Notes: generated by a model from the sequence alone, not told the origin. DNA of 64,000 bases from Pseudoduganella ginsengisoli (GCF_009720865.1 NZ_WNLA01000024.1:25720-89719); one strand, 5' to 3'. Counted from the first letter of the stretch, positions 35,167-43,892 are shown. Numbers and translations: made by a program.

Positions 35167-35500
35167 CTTGCGATTCATGACTTGGGCCCCATCCCAATCA
35201 AAAAGTCATTACACTCATGCATTAATCGACATCTTTACGCGTGCGGCAAGCAGATAAAATATGCAACACCACGCCAGTTTTCACGCAACAGCTTTTGTGA
35301 AACTGAGCTACAAAGCACGCGTCGCCACAGCCGCCAGAGAGATGGCCAAACCCGGTTTTCCCTCTTGTAAACCGGGACTTAGCCCGCTGTTGCCAACCAT
35401 GCATACCTTGGTAGTAATTTGCTATGCATAAGAATTGACATATGGCAGCTATTTCCTGGGCGTAGTGCGTCGCCCCCTGTCAAAACCCTACTCTACCTAT

Positions 35501-35590
35501 ACCGACTGGGCGCTCGCCCACGAAGGCAGTCGTACCACCCCCAAATATATAACTCAGACACGCTTGGGGCGGCCGGGGTAAATGGCCGCA
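35501..35590 (+). promoter_or_regulatory. Structured 5' leader of the purine permease (candidate riboswitch)
   Basis: CGACT (35503-35507) pairs with AGTCG (35528-35532), enclosing a stable GGGC/GCCC hairpin with a GCTC loop (35508-35519) and an unpaired ACGAAGGC strand. A second stem pairs CCCCAA (35539-35544) with TTGGGG (35564-35569), and GGCC (35571-35574) can pair with GGCC (35584-35587) close to the ribosome site. Purine and xanthine riboswitches commonly control such permeases. The sequence was not matched to a named class; a regulatory RNA is inference. Confidence 0.4.
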
Positions 35591-35620
35591 TCAGCGGAGA
35601 ATAGATAGGAGCAGCACAAC

Positions 35621-37012
35621 ATGAGCCAACCTCAACTCCGGCCAGTCGTCAACCAGGAAGCGCCGCCAGCGGCGCCAGTGGTGCCAGTCAGCAAAATCGA
35701 TGACTACTTCCAAATTTCAGCGCGTGGCAGTACGCAGCGCCGTGAAATCATCGCCGGTATTACCACTTTCCTGGCCATGGTGTATTCCGTGTTCGTGGTT
35801 CCGGGCATGCTGGGTAAAGCCGGCTTTGACGTCAGCGCCGTGTTTGTTGCGGTTTGCCTCACCGCGGCATTTGGTTCGCTGCTGATGGGCGTGTGGGCCC
35901 GCCTGCCGATCGCGGTTGGCTGCGCTATTTCGCTGACTGCCTTCATGGCTTTCGGCCTGGTGCTGGGTAAAGGCTTGTCGCCGCAAGTGGCGCTGGGCGC
36001 GGTTGCCTTGATGGGTATCGTGTTCACGCTGATTTCCGTGACCGGCGTGCGTTCGTGGATCCTGCAAAACTTGCCGCAAGGCGTGGCGCACGGTACCGGC
36101 GTGGGCATCGGCCTGTTCCTGCTGCTGATCGCTGCCAACGGCGTCGGCCTCGTCATCAAGAACCCGCACGACGGCTTGCCGGTTGCGCTGGGTGACATCA
36201 CGTCCTTCCCTGTCATGATGAGCCTGGTTGGTCTGGCTGCCATCTTCGGCCTGGAAACCCGCAAAGTACCTGGCGGCATTTTGCTGGTGGTGGTGGCGCT
36301 GTCCGCTGCCGGCCTGGCATTTGACCCAACCGTGAAATTCACTGGCGTGTTCGCCCTGCCTAGCCTGGCGGCCGAAGGCAAAGCTTCGCTGATCGGCTCG
36401 ATGGATATCCAGGGCGCGCTGTCGATGGCGGTACTACCTTCCGTACTGGCGCTGGTCATGACCGCCGTGTTTGACGCCACCGGCACCATCCGCGCTGTTG
36501 CCGGCGAAGCTGGCCAGATCAATGAAAACGGCTACATCCACAATGGCGGCCGTGCACTGACCACCGACTCGATCTCGTCGATCTTCTCGGCACTGGTGGG
36601 CGGCGCTCCTGCTGCGGCTTACATTGAATCGACCGTGGGCACTGCAGCCGGCGCCCGTACCGGCCTGGCGGCTGTCGTCGTGGGCCTGTCCTTCCTGGGC
36701 CTGATCTTCTTCTCGCCACTGGCCGGCCTGGTGCCTGCCTACGCTACCGCGCCGGCACTGATGTACGTTGGCTTGCTGATGCTGGGTTCGGTTGCCCGCA
36801 TGCACATGGATGACAAGATCGATGCCCTGTCGGGTCTGGTTTGCGCCGTTTTCATCCTGCTGACCTGCAACATCGTGACCGGCATCATGCTGGGCTTCTG
36901 CACCCTGGTGGTGGGCCGCGTGATTTCCGGCGAGTTCCGCAAACTGAACACCGGTACCGTGGCCATTGCTGCAGCACTGGCGATCTTCTACGGCGGCGGC
37001 TGGGCGATCTAA
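35621..37012 (+). CDS. NCS2-family purine permease (AzgA-like)
   Basis: 463 residues, about 12-14 membrane helices. The AzgA branch of NCS2 carriers imports adenine, guanine or hypoxanthine with protons. Features include the N-terminal 'REIIAGITTFLAMVYSVFVV', the 'FDATGTIRAVAGEAG' region after helix 8, and 'TDSISSIFSALVGGAPAAAYIESTVG', the conserved substrate-site stretch cited here by its ends only. GATAGGAGCAGCACAAC gives a good ribosome site. A long structured leader precedes it and a strong terminator follows, so it is probably transcribed alone. Confidence 0.93.
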   Translation: MSQPQLRPVVNQEAPPAAPVVPVSKIDDYFQISARGSTQRREIIAGITTFLAMVYSVFVVPGMLGKAGFDVSAVFVAVCLTAAFGSLLMGVWARLPIAVGCAISLTAFMAFGLVLGKGLSPQVALGAVALMGIVFTLISVTGVRSWILQNLPQGVAHGTGVGIGLFLLLIAANGVGLVIKNPHDGLPVALGDITSFPVMMSLVGLAAIFGLETRKVPGGILLVVVALSAAGLAFDPTVKFTGVFALPSLAAEGKASLIGSMDIQGALSMAVLPSVLALVMTAVFDATGTIRAVAGEAGQINENGYIHNGGRALTTDSISSIFSALVGGAPAAAYIESTVGTAAGARTGLAAVVVGLSFLGLIFFSPLAGLVPAYATAPALMYVGLLMLGSVARMHMDDKIDALSGLVCAVFILLTCNIVTGIMLGFCTLVVGRVISGEFRKLNTGTVAIAAALAIFYGGGWAI

Positions 37013-37028
37013 ACGGTTCGCTTAACTG

Positions 37029-37043
37029 TGGGGCCCGGCCCCA
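37029..37043. repeat. Short intergenic palindrome, GGGGCC-type copy 1
   Basis: TGGGGCCCGGCCCCA lies 16 bases after the permease stop. Near-identical elements occur at 48310-48326 and 57225-57237 and a variant at 48344-48360, all just after gene ends. The role is unknown; they could form stem structures that affect mRNA 3' ends. Confidence 0.6.
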
Positions 37044-37055
37044 TGGTTGAAATTA

Positions 37056-37084
37056 AACGGCAAGCTTCGCGGCTTGCCGTTTTT
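37056..37084 (+). terminator. Rho-independent terminator after the purine permease
   Basis: AACGGCAAGC (37056-37065) and GCTTGCCGTT (37072-37081) form a perfect 10-bp stem with a TTCGCG loop followed by T residues. The upstream A-rich flank may let it also serve the convergent alpha/beta hydrolase gene that ends at 37089. Confidence 0.88.
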
Positions 37085-37088
37085 GCGT

Positions 37089-37979
37089 TTACAGTGCCGG
37101 ACGACTGGCCGGACGCCGTGCGCCCAATCCTTCAAACCATGCCAGCGCAGGTTCCCACAATGCCTGTGCATGCGGCCTGAAATATCCCATGTGGCCTATA
37201 GCGCCAATGCCGGAGCGCTTCGGGTCAATATCGACGCCGCTCCACGGCGCATTGCGGTAGCCCGTCATGAACGCATTGCGCGAATCTGGCGGCGCCCACA
37301 AATCGTCCGCCGCATTGACCGCCATGATGGGCGCCGTCACTTGCGCGAAATCGCGCGCCACCTGTCCCATTTCCGGGTCGTCAAAGAAGTAATGCGGGTA
37401 GTTGCACCAGCGCTTCCACTGCGTGTACACACCCAGCGGCAAGTCTTCGCCCATGCCCAGCTTTTTCCAGGCGAGGAATCCCTTCCACTTCACCAGCAGC
37501 GGCCCGGCCACGTGCCACATGAACCACACGCGGATGCGTTCCAGCGGCGGCATCCAGCCGTGCCAGCCGGCCCCTGTGCCAAAGACATACAGCCCGTCGA
37601 CTTTCGCGTGGTTCGGCAGCAAGCCGAAGGCATGGCCGCCAAACGAGTGGCCCACCATATAGATAGGGGCCGTCGATGGCAGCGCAGCCGCAGCGTCCAC
37701 GACAGCCGCCAGATCCAGCCGCGCCCAATCGAGGAAGCTGGCGCGGAAGCCGCGCAGCTTGCCGGACTTCGATTGCGCGATGCCGCGGTAGTCAAAGGTC
37801 AGCACCGTATAGCCGCGGCTGGCGGCAAATTCGGCAAAGCGCCGATAAAAACCTTGCGGTACGCCGGTAGCCCCCGCCACGATCAGGCGCGCCCGCTCCG
37901 GGCCTTGCGCCGGGAAGCGCAGTGCTGCCAGCGGATAGCCATCGCTGGCGTGTATCGTCAAAGCTTCACTCATGGTCAC
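37089..37979 (-). CDS. Alpha/beta hydrolase
   Basis: 296 residues of the YheT/COG4757-like predicted hydrolase type. The nucleophile elbow is 'GHSFGG' (Ser112), the probable acid is Asp225 or Asp226 in 'VNAADDLWAP', and the base is His263 in 'GHMGYF'. The fold signature 'VLTFDYRGIAQS' is present. No signal peptide. The ATG overlaps the stop of the tetR gene (ATGA), so the hydrolase is probably repressed by that regulator and induced by its ligand. The substrate is unknown. Confidence 0.88.
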   Translation of the reverse strand: MTMSEALTIHASDGYPLAALRFPAQGPERARLIVAGATGVPQGFYRRFAEFAASRGYTVLTFDYRGIAQSKSGKLRGFRASFLDWARLDLAAVVDAAAALPSTAPIYMVGHSFGGHAFGLLPNHAKVDGLYVFGTGAGWHGWMPPLERIRVWFMWHVAGPLLVKWKGFLAWKKLGMGEDLPLGVYTQWKRWCNYPHYFFDDPEMGQVARDFAQVTAPIMAVNAADDLWAPPDSRNAFMTGYRNAPWSGVDIDPKRSGIGAIGHMGYFRPHAQALWEPALAWFEGLGARRPASRPAL

Positions 37980-38572
37980 TCCTTGGTTTTCAACAGCAAC
38001 AGCAACGTATCCGTCGCCTGCAGCATGGGGGTCACGTCATTGGCAACGCGTGCCTGCAACAAGCCCCCTTCGTAGGCAGCCACCATCAGTGCAGCCAATC
38101 CCCGCGCCCGCTGTTCATCATGGCCGGCGCGCACCAGCGCCTGGGCAATCCGCAAACGGATCGCATCAAAGCCACGCGCCAGCGCCGCGCGCAATTCCAC
38201 ATCGGCCGCCGTCGATTCCAGCGCCACGGCCGCCATCGGGCAGCCGATTTCAAAACCACTGTCGCCCAGCCCGCCCATGGCGCGGGCGATCCAGTCGCGC
38301 AGCGCGTCAGCCGGGTGTTCGTGCTGGTCCATCAATTTGTCCAGCCAGTCGCACGACCACGCCACCGTGGTTTCCACGGCCGCCACGGCCAGCGCATTTT
38401 TACCGCCGGGGAAATGGTGGTACAGCACGCCCTTGGGCGCCTTGGCCAGCGCGAGGATCTCGCTCAGCCCCGCCCCGTGCAGGCCCCGGGTCTGCAACGT
38501 GCGGATCATCGCCCCCACCAGCCGTTCGCGGGTGCCGGGTGGCGCCGATTTTTTGTCAGTTGAAGTAGGCAT
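37976..38572 (-). CDS. TetR-family transcriptional regulator (LmrA/YxaF-like)
   Basis: 198 residues. The N-terminal helix-turn-helix (about 12-60) reads 'TRERLVGAMIRTLQTRGLHG' and 'APKGVLYHHFPGGKNALAVA'. The 'GCPMAAVALE' segment in the ligand domain is typical of the LmrA/YxaF branch. It is first in an operon with an alpha/beta hydrolase. A matching operator lies 15 bases upstream of its start. Confidence 0.92.
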   Translation of the reverse strand: MPTSTDKKSAPPGTRERLVGAMIRTLQTRGLHGAGLSEILALAKAPKGVLYHHFPGGKNALAVAAVETTVAWSCDWLDKLMDQHEHPADALRDWIARAMGGLGDSGFEIGCPMAAVALESTAADVELRAALARGFDAIRLRIAQALVRAGHDEQRARGLAALMVAAYEGGLLQARVANDVTPMLQATDTLLLLLKTKE

Positions 38573-38584
38573 AAAACCATTCTA

Positions 38585-38600
38585 TAGACCAGTCGGTCCA
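38585..38600. promoter_or_regulatory. Candidate TetR operator (TAGACC-type)
   Basis: ATAGACCAGTCGGTCCA contains GACC and GGTC half-sites around AGTC. Sites of the form TAGACC-N4-GGTCTA are bound by LmrA/YxaF-type TetR repressors, which is also the type of the adjacent regulator. It would give autoregulation of the tetR-hydrolase operon. Confidence 0.6.
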
Positions 38601-38734
38601 GTTTCAAGGAAAACGATCGTGCTTTTCGAGCCACGCGATGGGATCAAACCTGCGCAAAAGTGGTGATCCAGAGCAAGCCTTGATAAAATACGCCTTTGGG
38701 CGATCCAACGCTCACAAGTTATTGGAAGAACAAC

Positions 38735-39382
38735 ATGAGCCTCCCTCACGCATTCTCTGGCAGCCTGTTCATGGTGGCCGCGCCATCCGGCGCCGGCAAG
38801 TCCACGCTGGTCAACGCCCTGCTGGCGCAAGAGCCAGGCATCAAGCTGTCGATCTCGACCACGACGCGCCCGCCGCGCCCAGGCGAAGAACATGGCCGTG
38901 AATACTTTTTCACGACGCCGGAAGACTTCGTCGCGCGCGCACAGGCCGGTGAATTCCTCGAATGGGCGGAAGTGCACGGTAATTACTACGGCACGTCGCG
39001 CATCTTCGTGGAAGAGCAAATGAAGACAGGCACCGACATCTTGCTGGAAATCGACTGGCAAGGTGCGCGCCAGGTGAAGAAGCAATTCCCAATGGCTGCC
39101 GGGATCTTTATTTTGCCGCCATCGATCCAGGCGCTGGAAGAACGGCTGCACAAGCGCGGCCAGGATGAACCGCACGTGATTACGCGGCGCTTGCTGGCTG
39201 CGGGCGGCGAAATCGCCCACGCGCCCGAGTTCGAGTATGTTATTATCAACCAAGACTTTTCCGTCGCCCTGGCCGAGTTGAACGCGATAGTCCGGGCAGC
39301 CCGCTGCAGGTTCTCGCAGCAAGCAGCACGCAACGTCTCGCTCTTCGCCCAGCTGGGTATCCACGCGGAACACGCAGAATAA
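38735..39382 (+). CDS. gmk: Guanylate kinase
   Basis: 215 residues, normal length. It phosphorylates GMP to GDP. The P-loop 'APSGAGKST' (16-24), the GMP-binding 'SISTTTRPPRPGE' and 'GREYFF', and the lid region 'RLHKRGQDEPHVITRRL' are present. The ATG at 38735 gives the usual N-terminus. It heads the gmk-rpoZ-relA/spoT group, which links GTP supply, RNA polymerase and (p)ppGpp metabolism. In many relatives yicC lies directly upstream; here it does not. Confidence 0.97.
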   Translation: MSLPHAFSGSLFMVAAPSGAGKSTLVNALLAQEPGIKLSISTTTRPPRPGEEHGREYFFTTPEDFVARAQAGEFLEWAEVHGNYYGTSRIFVEEQMKTGTDILLEIDWQGARQVKKQFPMAAGIFILPPSIQALEERLHKRGQDEPHVITRRLLAAGGEIAHAPEFEYVIINQDFSVALAELNAIVRAARCRFSQQAARNVSLFAQLGIHAEHAE

Positions 39383-39437
39383 TCCGTAATTTTAGCTAGT
39401 ATTTGCAACTAAGCTTTCCACCGAATTGGAGTAATAG

Positions 39438-39641
39438 ATGGCCCGTATCACCATTGAAGATTGCCTGAAAAACGTACCAAACCGCTTCCAGCTGACCCTG
39501 GCTGCAACGTACCGCGCCCGCCAGCTGCTGCAAGGCCACACCCCGAAAGTGGAAGCCAAAGACAAACCAACCGTTGTTGCACTGCGTGAAATCGCGGCCG
39601 GCAAAGTCGGCCTGGAAATGCTGAAAAAGGTTCCTATGTAA
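39438..39641 (+). CDS. rpoZ: RNA polymerase omega subunit
   Basis: 67 residues, the short betaproteobacterial form. 'ARITIEDCLKNVPNRFQL' and 'KPTVVALREIAAGKVG' are the conserved core. Omega helps fold the beta' subunit and forms part of a ppGpp site on RNA polymerase. GGAG lies 9 bases before the ATG. A GC-rich hairpin (GGGCGC at 39645-39650 with GCGCCC at 39654-39659) follows without a T-run, so read-through into relA/spoT is likely. Confidence 0.97.
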   Translation: MARITIEDCLKNVPNRFQLTLAATYRARQLLQGHTPKVEAKDKPTVVALREIAAGKVGLEMLKKVPM

Positions 39642-39702
39642 GCTGGGCGCTGCGCGCCCTCACTTACGACGCGGTTCGAACGTTTAGAACGAGTGGACCC
39701 GT

Positions 39703-41988
39703 ATGAACCTGATACCTGACGATGTAACAGGCAAGCCCGCCAGCCGGGCCAAGCGCCCGGCCTCCACTGAGCCGGGCGTTCCCGCTTCACCCTCCACCGC
39801 TGCTTCCCCTGTGCCTTCTTCGCCACTGGCTACCCCTACCCTGACTGCGGGCGTTGCGTCCGTTACTCACCTGACTGAAAAGCTGTCCGAATACTTGTCG
39901 GCCGCCGACCTGAAAAAGGTCAAGGAAGCGTACCGCTTCTCGGACGAGATGCACCTCGGCCAAGTCCGCAAGTCCGGTGAACCGTATATCTCCCATCCGA
40001 TCGCTGTCGCGGAAATTTGCGCCGACTGGAAACTCGATGCGCAAGCCATCATGGCGGCCCTGTTGCACGATGTGATGGAAGACCAGGACGTCAAGAAGGA
40101 AGAGTTGATCGAGCGCTTTGGCGCGCCGGTCGCGCACCTGGTCGATGGCTTGTCGAAGCTGGAGAAAATTGAATTCCAGAGCCAGATCGAAGCGCAGGCG
40201 GAAAACTTCCGCAAGATGCTGCTGGCCATGGCGTCCGATGTGCGCGTCATCCTGATCAAACTGGCTGACCGCCTGCACAACATGCGCACGCTGGATGTGA
40301 TGGCGCCGGCCAAGAAGCGCCGCATCGCAGGCGAAACCATGGAAGTGTACGTACCCATTGCACACCGCCTGGGCTTGAACAATATCTACCGCGAATTGCA
40401 GGATTTATCGTTTGCGCACTTGCACCCGCTGCGCTACCACGTGCTGGCCAAGGCCGTGAAAGCCGCGCGCGGCAACCGCCGCGAAGTGGTCAAGAAAATC
40501 CTCGAAGCCGTGAAAAACACGCTGGCGTCCGCTGATATCGAGGCGGAAGTGTATGGCCGTGAAAAAACCTTGTATGGCATCTATAAAAAGATGCGCAGCA
40601 AGCACCTGAGCTTTTCGCAAGTGCTGGACGTGTATGGCTTCCGCGTCGTCGTCAACACGTTCCAGGAATGCTATGTCGCGCTGGGCACGCTGCACTCGCT
40701 GTACAAACCCATGCCGGGCAAGTTCAAGGATTACATTGCGATCCGCAAATTGAACGGCTACCAGTCGCTGCACACCACGTTGATCGGCCCGTATGGTACG
40801 CCGGTGGAATTCCAGATCCGCACGCAGGAAATGCACCGCACGGCGGAGTCGGGCGTGGCTGCGCACTGGCTGTACAAAACCGGCGACACCAGCATGACGG
40901 ATTTGCAGCAGCGCACCCACGCGTGGCTGCAGTCGCTGCTGGACATCCAGCAGCAAACGGGCGATTCCGCGGAATTCCTCGAACACGTGAAAGTCGACTT
41001 GTTCCCCGATTCCGTCTACGTGTTCACGCCCAAGTCGAAAATCATTGCGCTGCCCCGCGGCGCCACACCGATCGATTTTGCGTACGCGATCCACACGGGC
41101 ATTGGCGACCACACGGTGGGCGTCAACATCAATGGCGAATCCGTGCCGCTGCGTACCGAACTGCGCAACGGCGACATTATTGAAATCATCACGGACCCGC
41201 AATCGCGCCCCAGCCCTGGCTGGCTCAGCTTTGTGCGTACGGGCAAAGCCCGCTCCGCGATCCGCCACCATTTGCGCACCATTAACCTGCCGGAATCCAT
41301 CGCACTGGGCAAGCAATTGCTGGCGCAGGCGCTGGCCGTTGCCAATATCGATCCGGAATTGCCGGAACCGCTGGCCGAACGCCTGCTCAATGAATCGTCG
41401 GCCAAGTCGCTCGATGAACTGTATGCCGACATCGGCATCGGCAAGCGCATGGCGGCGCTGGTTGCGCGCCACATCTTTGGCTTGATTGGCGGTGAATCGG
41501 CCGCCATGCCGGTCGACCACAACAGTGCGGCGGAACTGGACCCGGTCACCATATGCGGCAGCGAAGGCGTGTCCGTGCAGCTGGCGCAATGCTGCCTGCC
41601 GATTCCCGGCGACGGCATCATCGGCCAGTTACGGCGCGACCAGGGTTTGCTGGTGCACACCAACGATTGCTCCGTCGGCAAGCGCCAGCGCCAGAAAGAA
41701 CCGGACCGCTGGATCCCCGTCAAATGGGGCCATGACATCAACCGCCGCTTCGATGTCCGCATCAAGCTGCTGATTGAAAATGAAAAAGGCATTTTGGCGC
41801 GCGTCGCTGCCGAGATAGGCGAATCCGACGCCAACATCACGTTTGTCGGCATGGACGAAGATGCGGAACACGTGCTGCACCAGTTGCGCTTTACCGTGCA
41901 AGTGAAGGACCGCGTACATTTGGCGGGCTTGCTGCGCAACGTGCGTAAAGTCGCGGGCGTGAACCGCGTGCTGCGCGAACGTAGCTGA
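39703..41988 (+). CDS. spoT: Bifunctional (p)ppGpp synthetase/hydrolase (SpoT/Rel type)
   Basis: 761 residues. After a Pro/Ser-rich 55-residue leader come the HD hydrolase domain (His122-Asp123 and Glu126-Asp127 in 'LLHDVMEDQ'), the synthetase domain (about 260-380, 'GREKTLYGIYKKM' and 'YGFRVVV'), TGS (about 410-475), a helical/zinc-finger-like region with 'AQCCLPIPGD', and a C-terminal ACT domain (about 690-760). The intact HD motif shows it can degrade as well as possibly make the alarmone. Third gene of the gmk-rpoZ group. Confidence 0.95.
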   Translation: MNLIPDDVTGKPASRAKRPASTEPGVPASPSTAASPVPSSPLATPTLTAGVASVTHLTEKLSEYLSAADLKKVKEAYRFSDEMHLGQVRKSGEPYISHPIAVAEICADWKLDAQAIMAALLHDVMEDQDVKKEELIERFGAPVAHLVDGLSKLEKIEFQSQIEAQAENFRKMLLAMASDVRVILIKLADRLHNMRTLDVMAPAKKRRIAGETMEVYVPIAHRLGLNNIYRELQDLSFAHLHPLRYHVLAKAVKAARGNRREVVKKILEAVKNTLASADIEAEVYGREKTLYGIYKKMRSKHLSFSQVLDVYGFRVVVNTFQECYVALGTLHSLYKPMPGKFKDYIAIRKLNGYQSLHTTLIGPYGTPVEFQIRTQEMHRTAESGVAAHWLYKTGDTSMTDLQQRTHAWLQSLLDIQQQTGDSAEFLEHVKVDLFPDSVYVFTPKSKIIALPRGATPIDFAYAIHTGIGDHTVGVNINGESVPLRTELRNGDIIEIITDPQSRPSPGWLSFVRTGKARSAIRHHLRTINLPESIALGKQLLAQALAVANIDPELPEPLAERLLNESSAKSLDELYADIGIGKRMAALVARHIFGLIGGESAAMPVDHNSAAELDPVTICGSEGVSVQLAQCCLPIPGDGIIGQLRRDQGLLVHTNDCSVGKRQRQKEPDRWIPVKWGHDINRRFDVRIKLLIENEKGILARVAAEIGESDANITFVGMDEDAEHVLHQLRFTVQVKDRVHLAGLLRNVRKVAGVNRVLRERS

Positions 41989-42006
41989 CGCGGCTCCAGC
42001 GGGGCG

Positions 42007-43101
42007 CTACGCAGCGCCCCGCATCCGGCGCCAGCCCAGCAAGCCCACCCCTGCCGCCAGCATGGCCCACACTCCCGGTTCTGGCACCGGGCTCAACATC
42101 ATCGCCACGCAATCGCTGCCATTGTTGCGGCACGCCTGCCCCACGATATAGCCGCTGTCATTGATGTCTTCCGCACGGCTGATGGTCCAGCCTGCGCTGT
42201 TATTGACCAGTGCATTCAAGTCGTATTGCTCACCATTGACGATCAGGTAGCCATGGTCGGTAGCGCCTCCCACCATGTAATACCCCACCACCGCGCCCGC
42301 ATTGTTAATGGCATTGGCAACGTTTTCCGTCGTGAAGTTGCCCAGCGGCGTCATTTCTCCGTGTTGGTACAGGAAGGAATGCGTGTGCAACTGGTCCCCA
42401 TTACCATAGTAAGACGACCCCACCACCATGCCCTGTTCATTGATATCGCTGGCCCGGCTGTGCGCATAGCCATCCGTCGGCAAGGTTCCCAGTCCCGTCA
42501 GCACGCCGTGGTCAAACAGCACGGCTTGTTCAATGGGTTCTGAATAACTACTGTTGCCGGCAATTTGCCCCGCATCGTTGATGGCGATCGCTTGCGACAT
42601 GGGCAAGACCGTGGTGTGGCCATTCGCGTACAGGAATGTCCCACTGTGGCTGCCCGCTTCCGTCACGGCCAGCACGGCGCCCGCGCCATTGACGGCTTGT
42701 GCACGCGTAAAACGGTACATACCGAAGTTCGTCGCAGGGGGAAAGACTTCCGGTACCCCGTCGAGTTTGCCCTGGTGGTAAACCACGCCTTCGGACCACA
42801 TCCATTGCCCGCCGCCCTCCTCGAACGTTTGCGTCGAACCAGCGATATGGCCCTGCGAGCTCATGCCGTAGACCAGGCCGAATGCTGGCGGCAACAGGGC
42901 GAACTGGCCGCCACTCCACGTAAATGAGCGGCTGCCCAGCGTATTGTCCCAGCGGTTTCCAGCCACCAGGCCGGCATTATTGATGGCAACGGCCGTGCCG
43001 TGCGCATTGTCGAGCAAGGCCAGGCTGTATTGCGGCGCAGCCGCAGCCTGGAACGACCCGCACAGCAGCAAGACGGGCCAGCAGTAACGTAACGTGCTCA
43101 T
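42007..43101 (-). CDS. PEP-CTERM HAF-repeat surface protein
   Basis: 364 residues. Signal peptide to 'FQAAAA' (about residue 22); then repeated HAF-type units with the pattern 'AxAINNAGxVxG' or 'DINxxGxVVG' (for example 'AVAINNAGLVAGN', 'AIAINDAGQIAGN', 'ASDINEQGMVVGS', 'AEDINDSGYIVGQ'). The end is a PEP-CTERM sorting signal: 'PVPEPGVWAMLAAGVGLLGW' then RRMRG. Such proteins are processed by exosortase and displayed or shed with exopolysaccharide. No exosortase gene is in the window. GGAGG sits 5 bases before the ATG. A GC hairpin (42001-42020) overlaps its 3' end and may end both convergent transcripts. Confidence 0.9.
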   Translation of the reverse strand: MSTLRYCWPVLLLCGSFQAAAAPQYSLALLDNAHGTAVAINNAGLVAGNRWDNTLGSRSFTWSGGQFALLPPAFGLVYGMSSQGHIAGSTQTFEEGGGQWMWSEGVVYHQGKLDGVPEVFPPATNFGMYRFTRAQAVNGAGAVLAVTEAGSHSGTFLYANGHTTVLPMSQAIAINDAGQIAGNSSYSEPIEQAVLFDHGVLTGLGTLPTDGYAHSRASDINEQGMVVGSSYYGNGDQLHTHSFLYQHGEMTPLGNFTTENVANAINNAGAVVGYYMVGGATDHGYLIVNGEQYDLNALVNNSAGWTISRAEDINDSGYIVGQACRNNGSDCVAMMLSPVPEPGVWAMLAAGVGLLGWRRMRGAA

Positions 43102-43291
43102 GAAGCCTCCCATGGATGAGTCAAGGTGCGCGCGCCGTTGCGGGGCGCGGCAACATGCTAGTCCTGCGGCAGGCGCCGCACGGCAGGATCCGGAATAAAT
43201 TTGCCGGACCGTGGGGCGGTGGCAAATCGTGAGCCGTGCGGGACGCACTTCGCGTATGCTGGCGCGGCAGGCTTGCTGCCTGGCCGCAGCG

Positions 43292-43855
43292 TCAGGCGGA
43301 CGGCTCCGGATAAGTGACTTCCAGAATATCGAGTTCTTCCACACCGTTCGGTGTATGCAGCACCACCGTATCGCCTTCGCGCGCCTTGGTCAGCGTACGG
43401 GCAATGGGAGAGATCCAGCTGACTTTGCCTTTTAACGGATCAAACTCATCAATACCAACGATGGTGATGGTGTGTTCTTCGCCATCCTGCTTTGCATAGG
43501 TGACGGTGGCGCCAAAGAACACCTGGTCGCTGCCATGATGGACACTGGGGTCCACCACTTCGGCCAGATCCAGGCGCTTGGTGAGGAAACGGATGCGGCG
43601 GTCGATTTCCCGCAAACGCTTCTTGCCATAGATATAGTCGCCGTTTTCCGAGCGGTCGCCATTCGATGCAGCCCAGTGCACGACTTTCACCACTTCCGGC
43701 CGCTCATCATCTATCAAGTGCAGCAACTCTTGCTTGATGCGCTGGTAGCCTGCCGGGGTAATGTAGTTTTTTGAGCCTTTCGGAATGGGCGGCGCCCCCT
43801 GCAGGTCGTCGTCGTCATCGTCGGCATCGGATTCTTTGACAAAAGCCTTGTTCAT
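43292..43855 (-). CDS. greB: Transcript cleavage factor GreB
   Basis: 187 residues. It rescues backtracked RNA polymerase by stimulating transcript cleavage. GreB-specific text 'GDRSENGDYIYGKKRLREID' lies in the coiled-coil finger, followed by the C-terminal FKBP-like domain ('FFGATVTYAKQDGEEHTITIVG'; ends cited). An Asp-rich N-terminal extension ('DADDDDDDL') is unusual compared with the about 160-residue enterobacterial protein. The ATG at 43855 gives 'MNKAFVKE'. Location near relA/spoT is typical of this group. Confidence 0.96.
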   Translation of the reverse strand: MNKAFVKESDADDDDDDLQGAPPIPKGSKNYITPAGYQRIKQELLHLIDDERPEVVKVVHWAASNGDRSENGDYIYGKKRLREIDRRIRFLTKRLDLAEVVDPSVHHGSDQVFFGATVTYAKQDGEEHTITIVGIDEFDPLKGKVSWISPIARTLTKAREGDTVVLHTPNGVEELDILEVTYPEPSA

Positions 43856-43892
43856 AACCAATTTTTAAGCGAGTAGCATTTATTATTGCTCA

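Larger units (their letters stand above)
35119..35620. other. 502-bp non-coding interval between marR and the purine permease
   Basis: No convincing gene is present. From left to right it holds the putative MarR operator (35142-35166), an 8-bp stem with 10-base loop (CCCGGTTT at 35351-35358 with AAACCGGG at 35369-35376) lacking a T-run, a 7-bp inverted repeat ATGCATA/TATGCAT (35399-35405 and 35423-35429), a TTGACA hexamer (35435-35440) and the structured leader described separately. This should contain both divergent promoters. Confidence 0.6.

Noticed and set aside
35351..35376. Terminator at the CCCGGTTT/AAACCGGG stem
   Set aside because: The stem is good but no T-run follows on either strand and no gene ends just before it.
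35182..35604. Short open frames of about 60 codons between marR and the permease
   Set aside because: They lack ribosome sites and coding character, and they overlap palindromes and the structured leader.
39665..39700. GGTTCGAA resembling a tRNA T-loop between rpoZ and relA/spoT
   Set aside because: Only 61 bases lie between the genes and no acceptor, D or anticodon stems can be formed around it.
42007..43101. Linked exosortase system for the PEP-CTERM protein
   Set aside because: No exosortase or associated epsH-like gene is found in the window.
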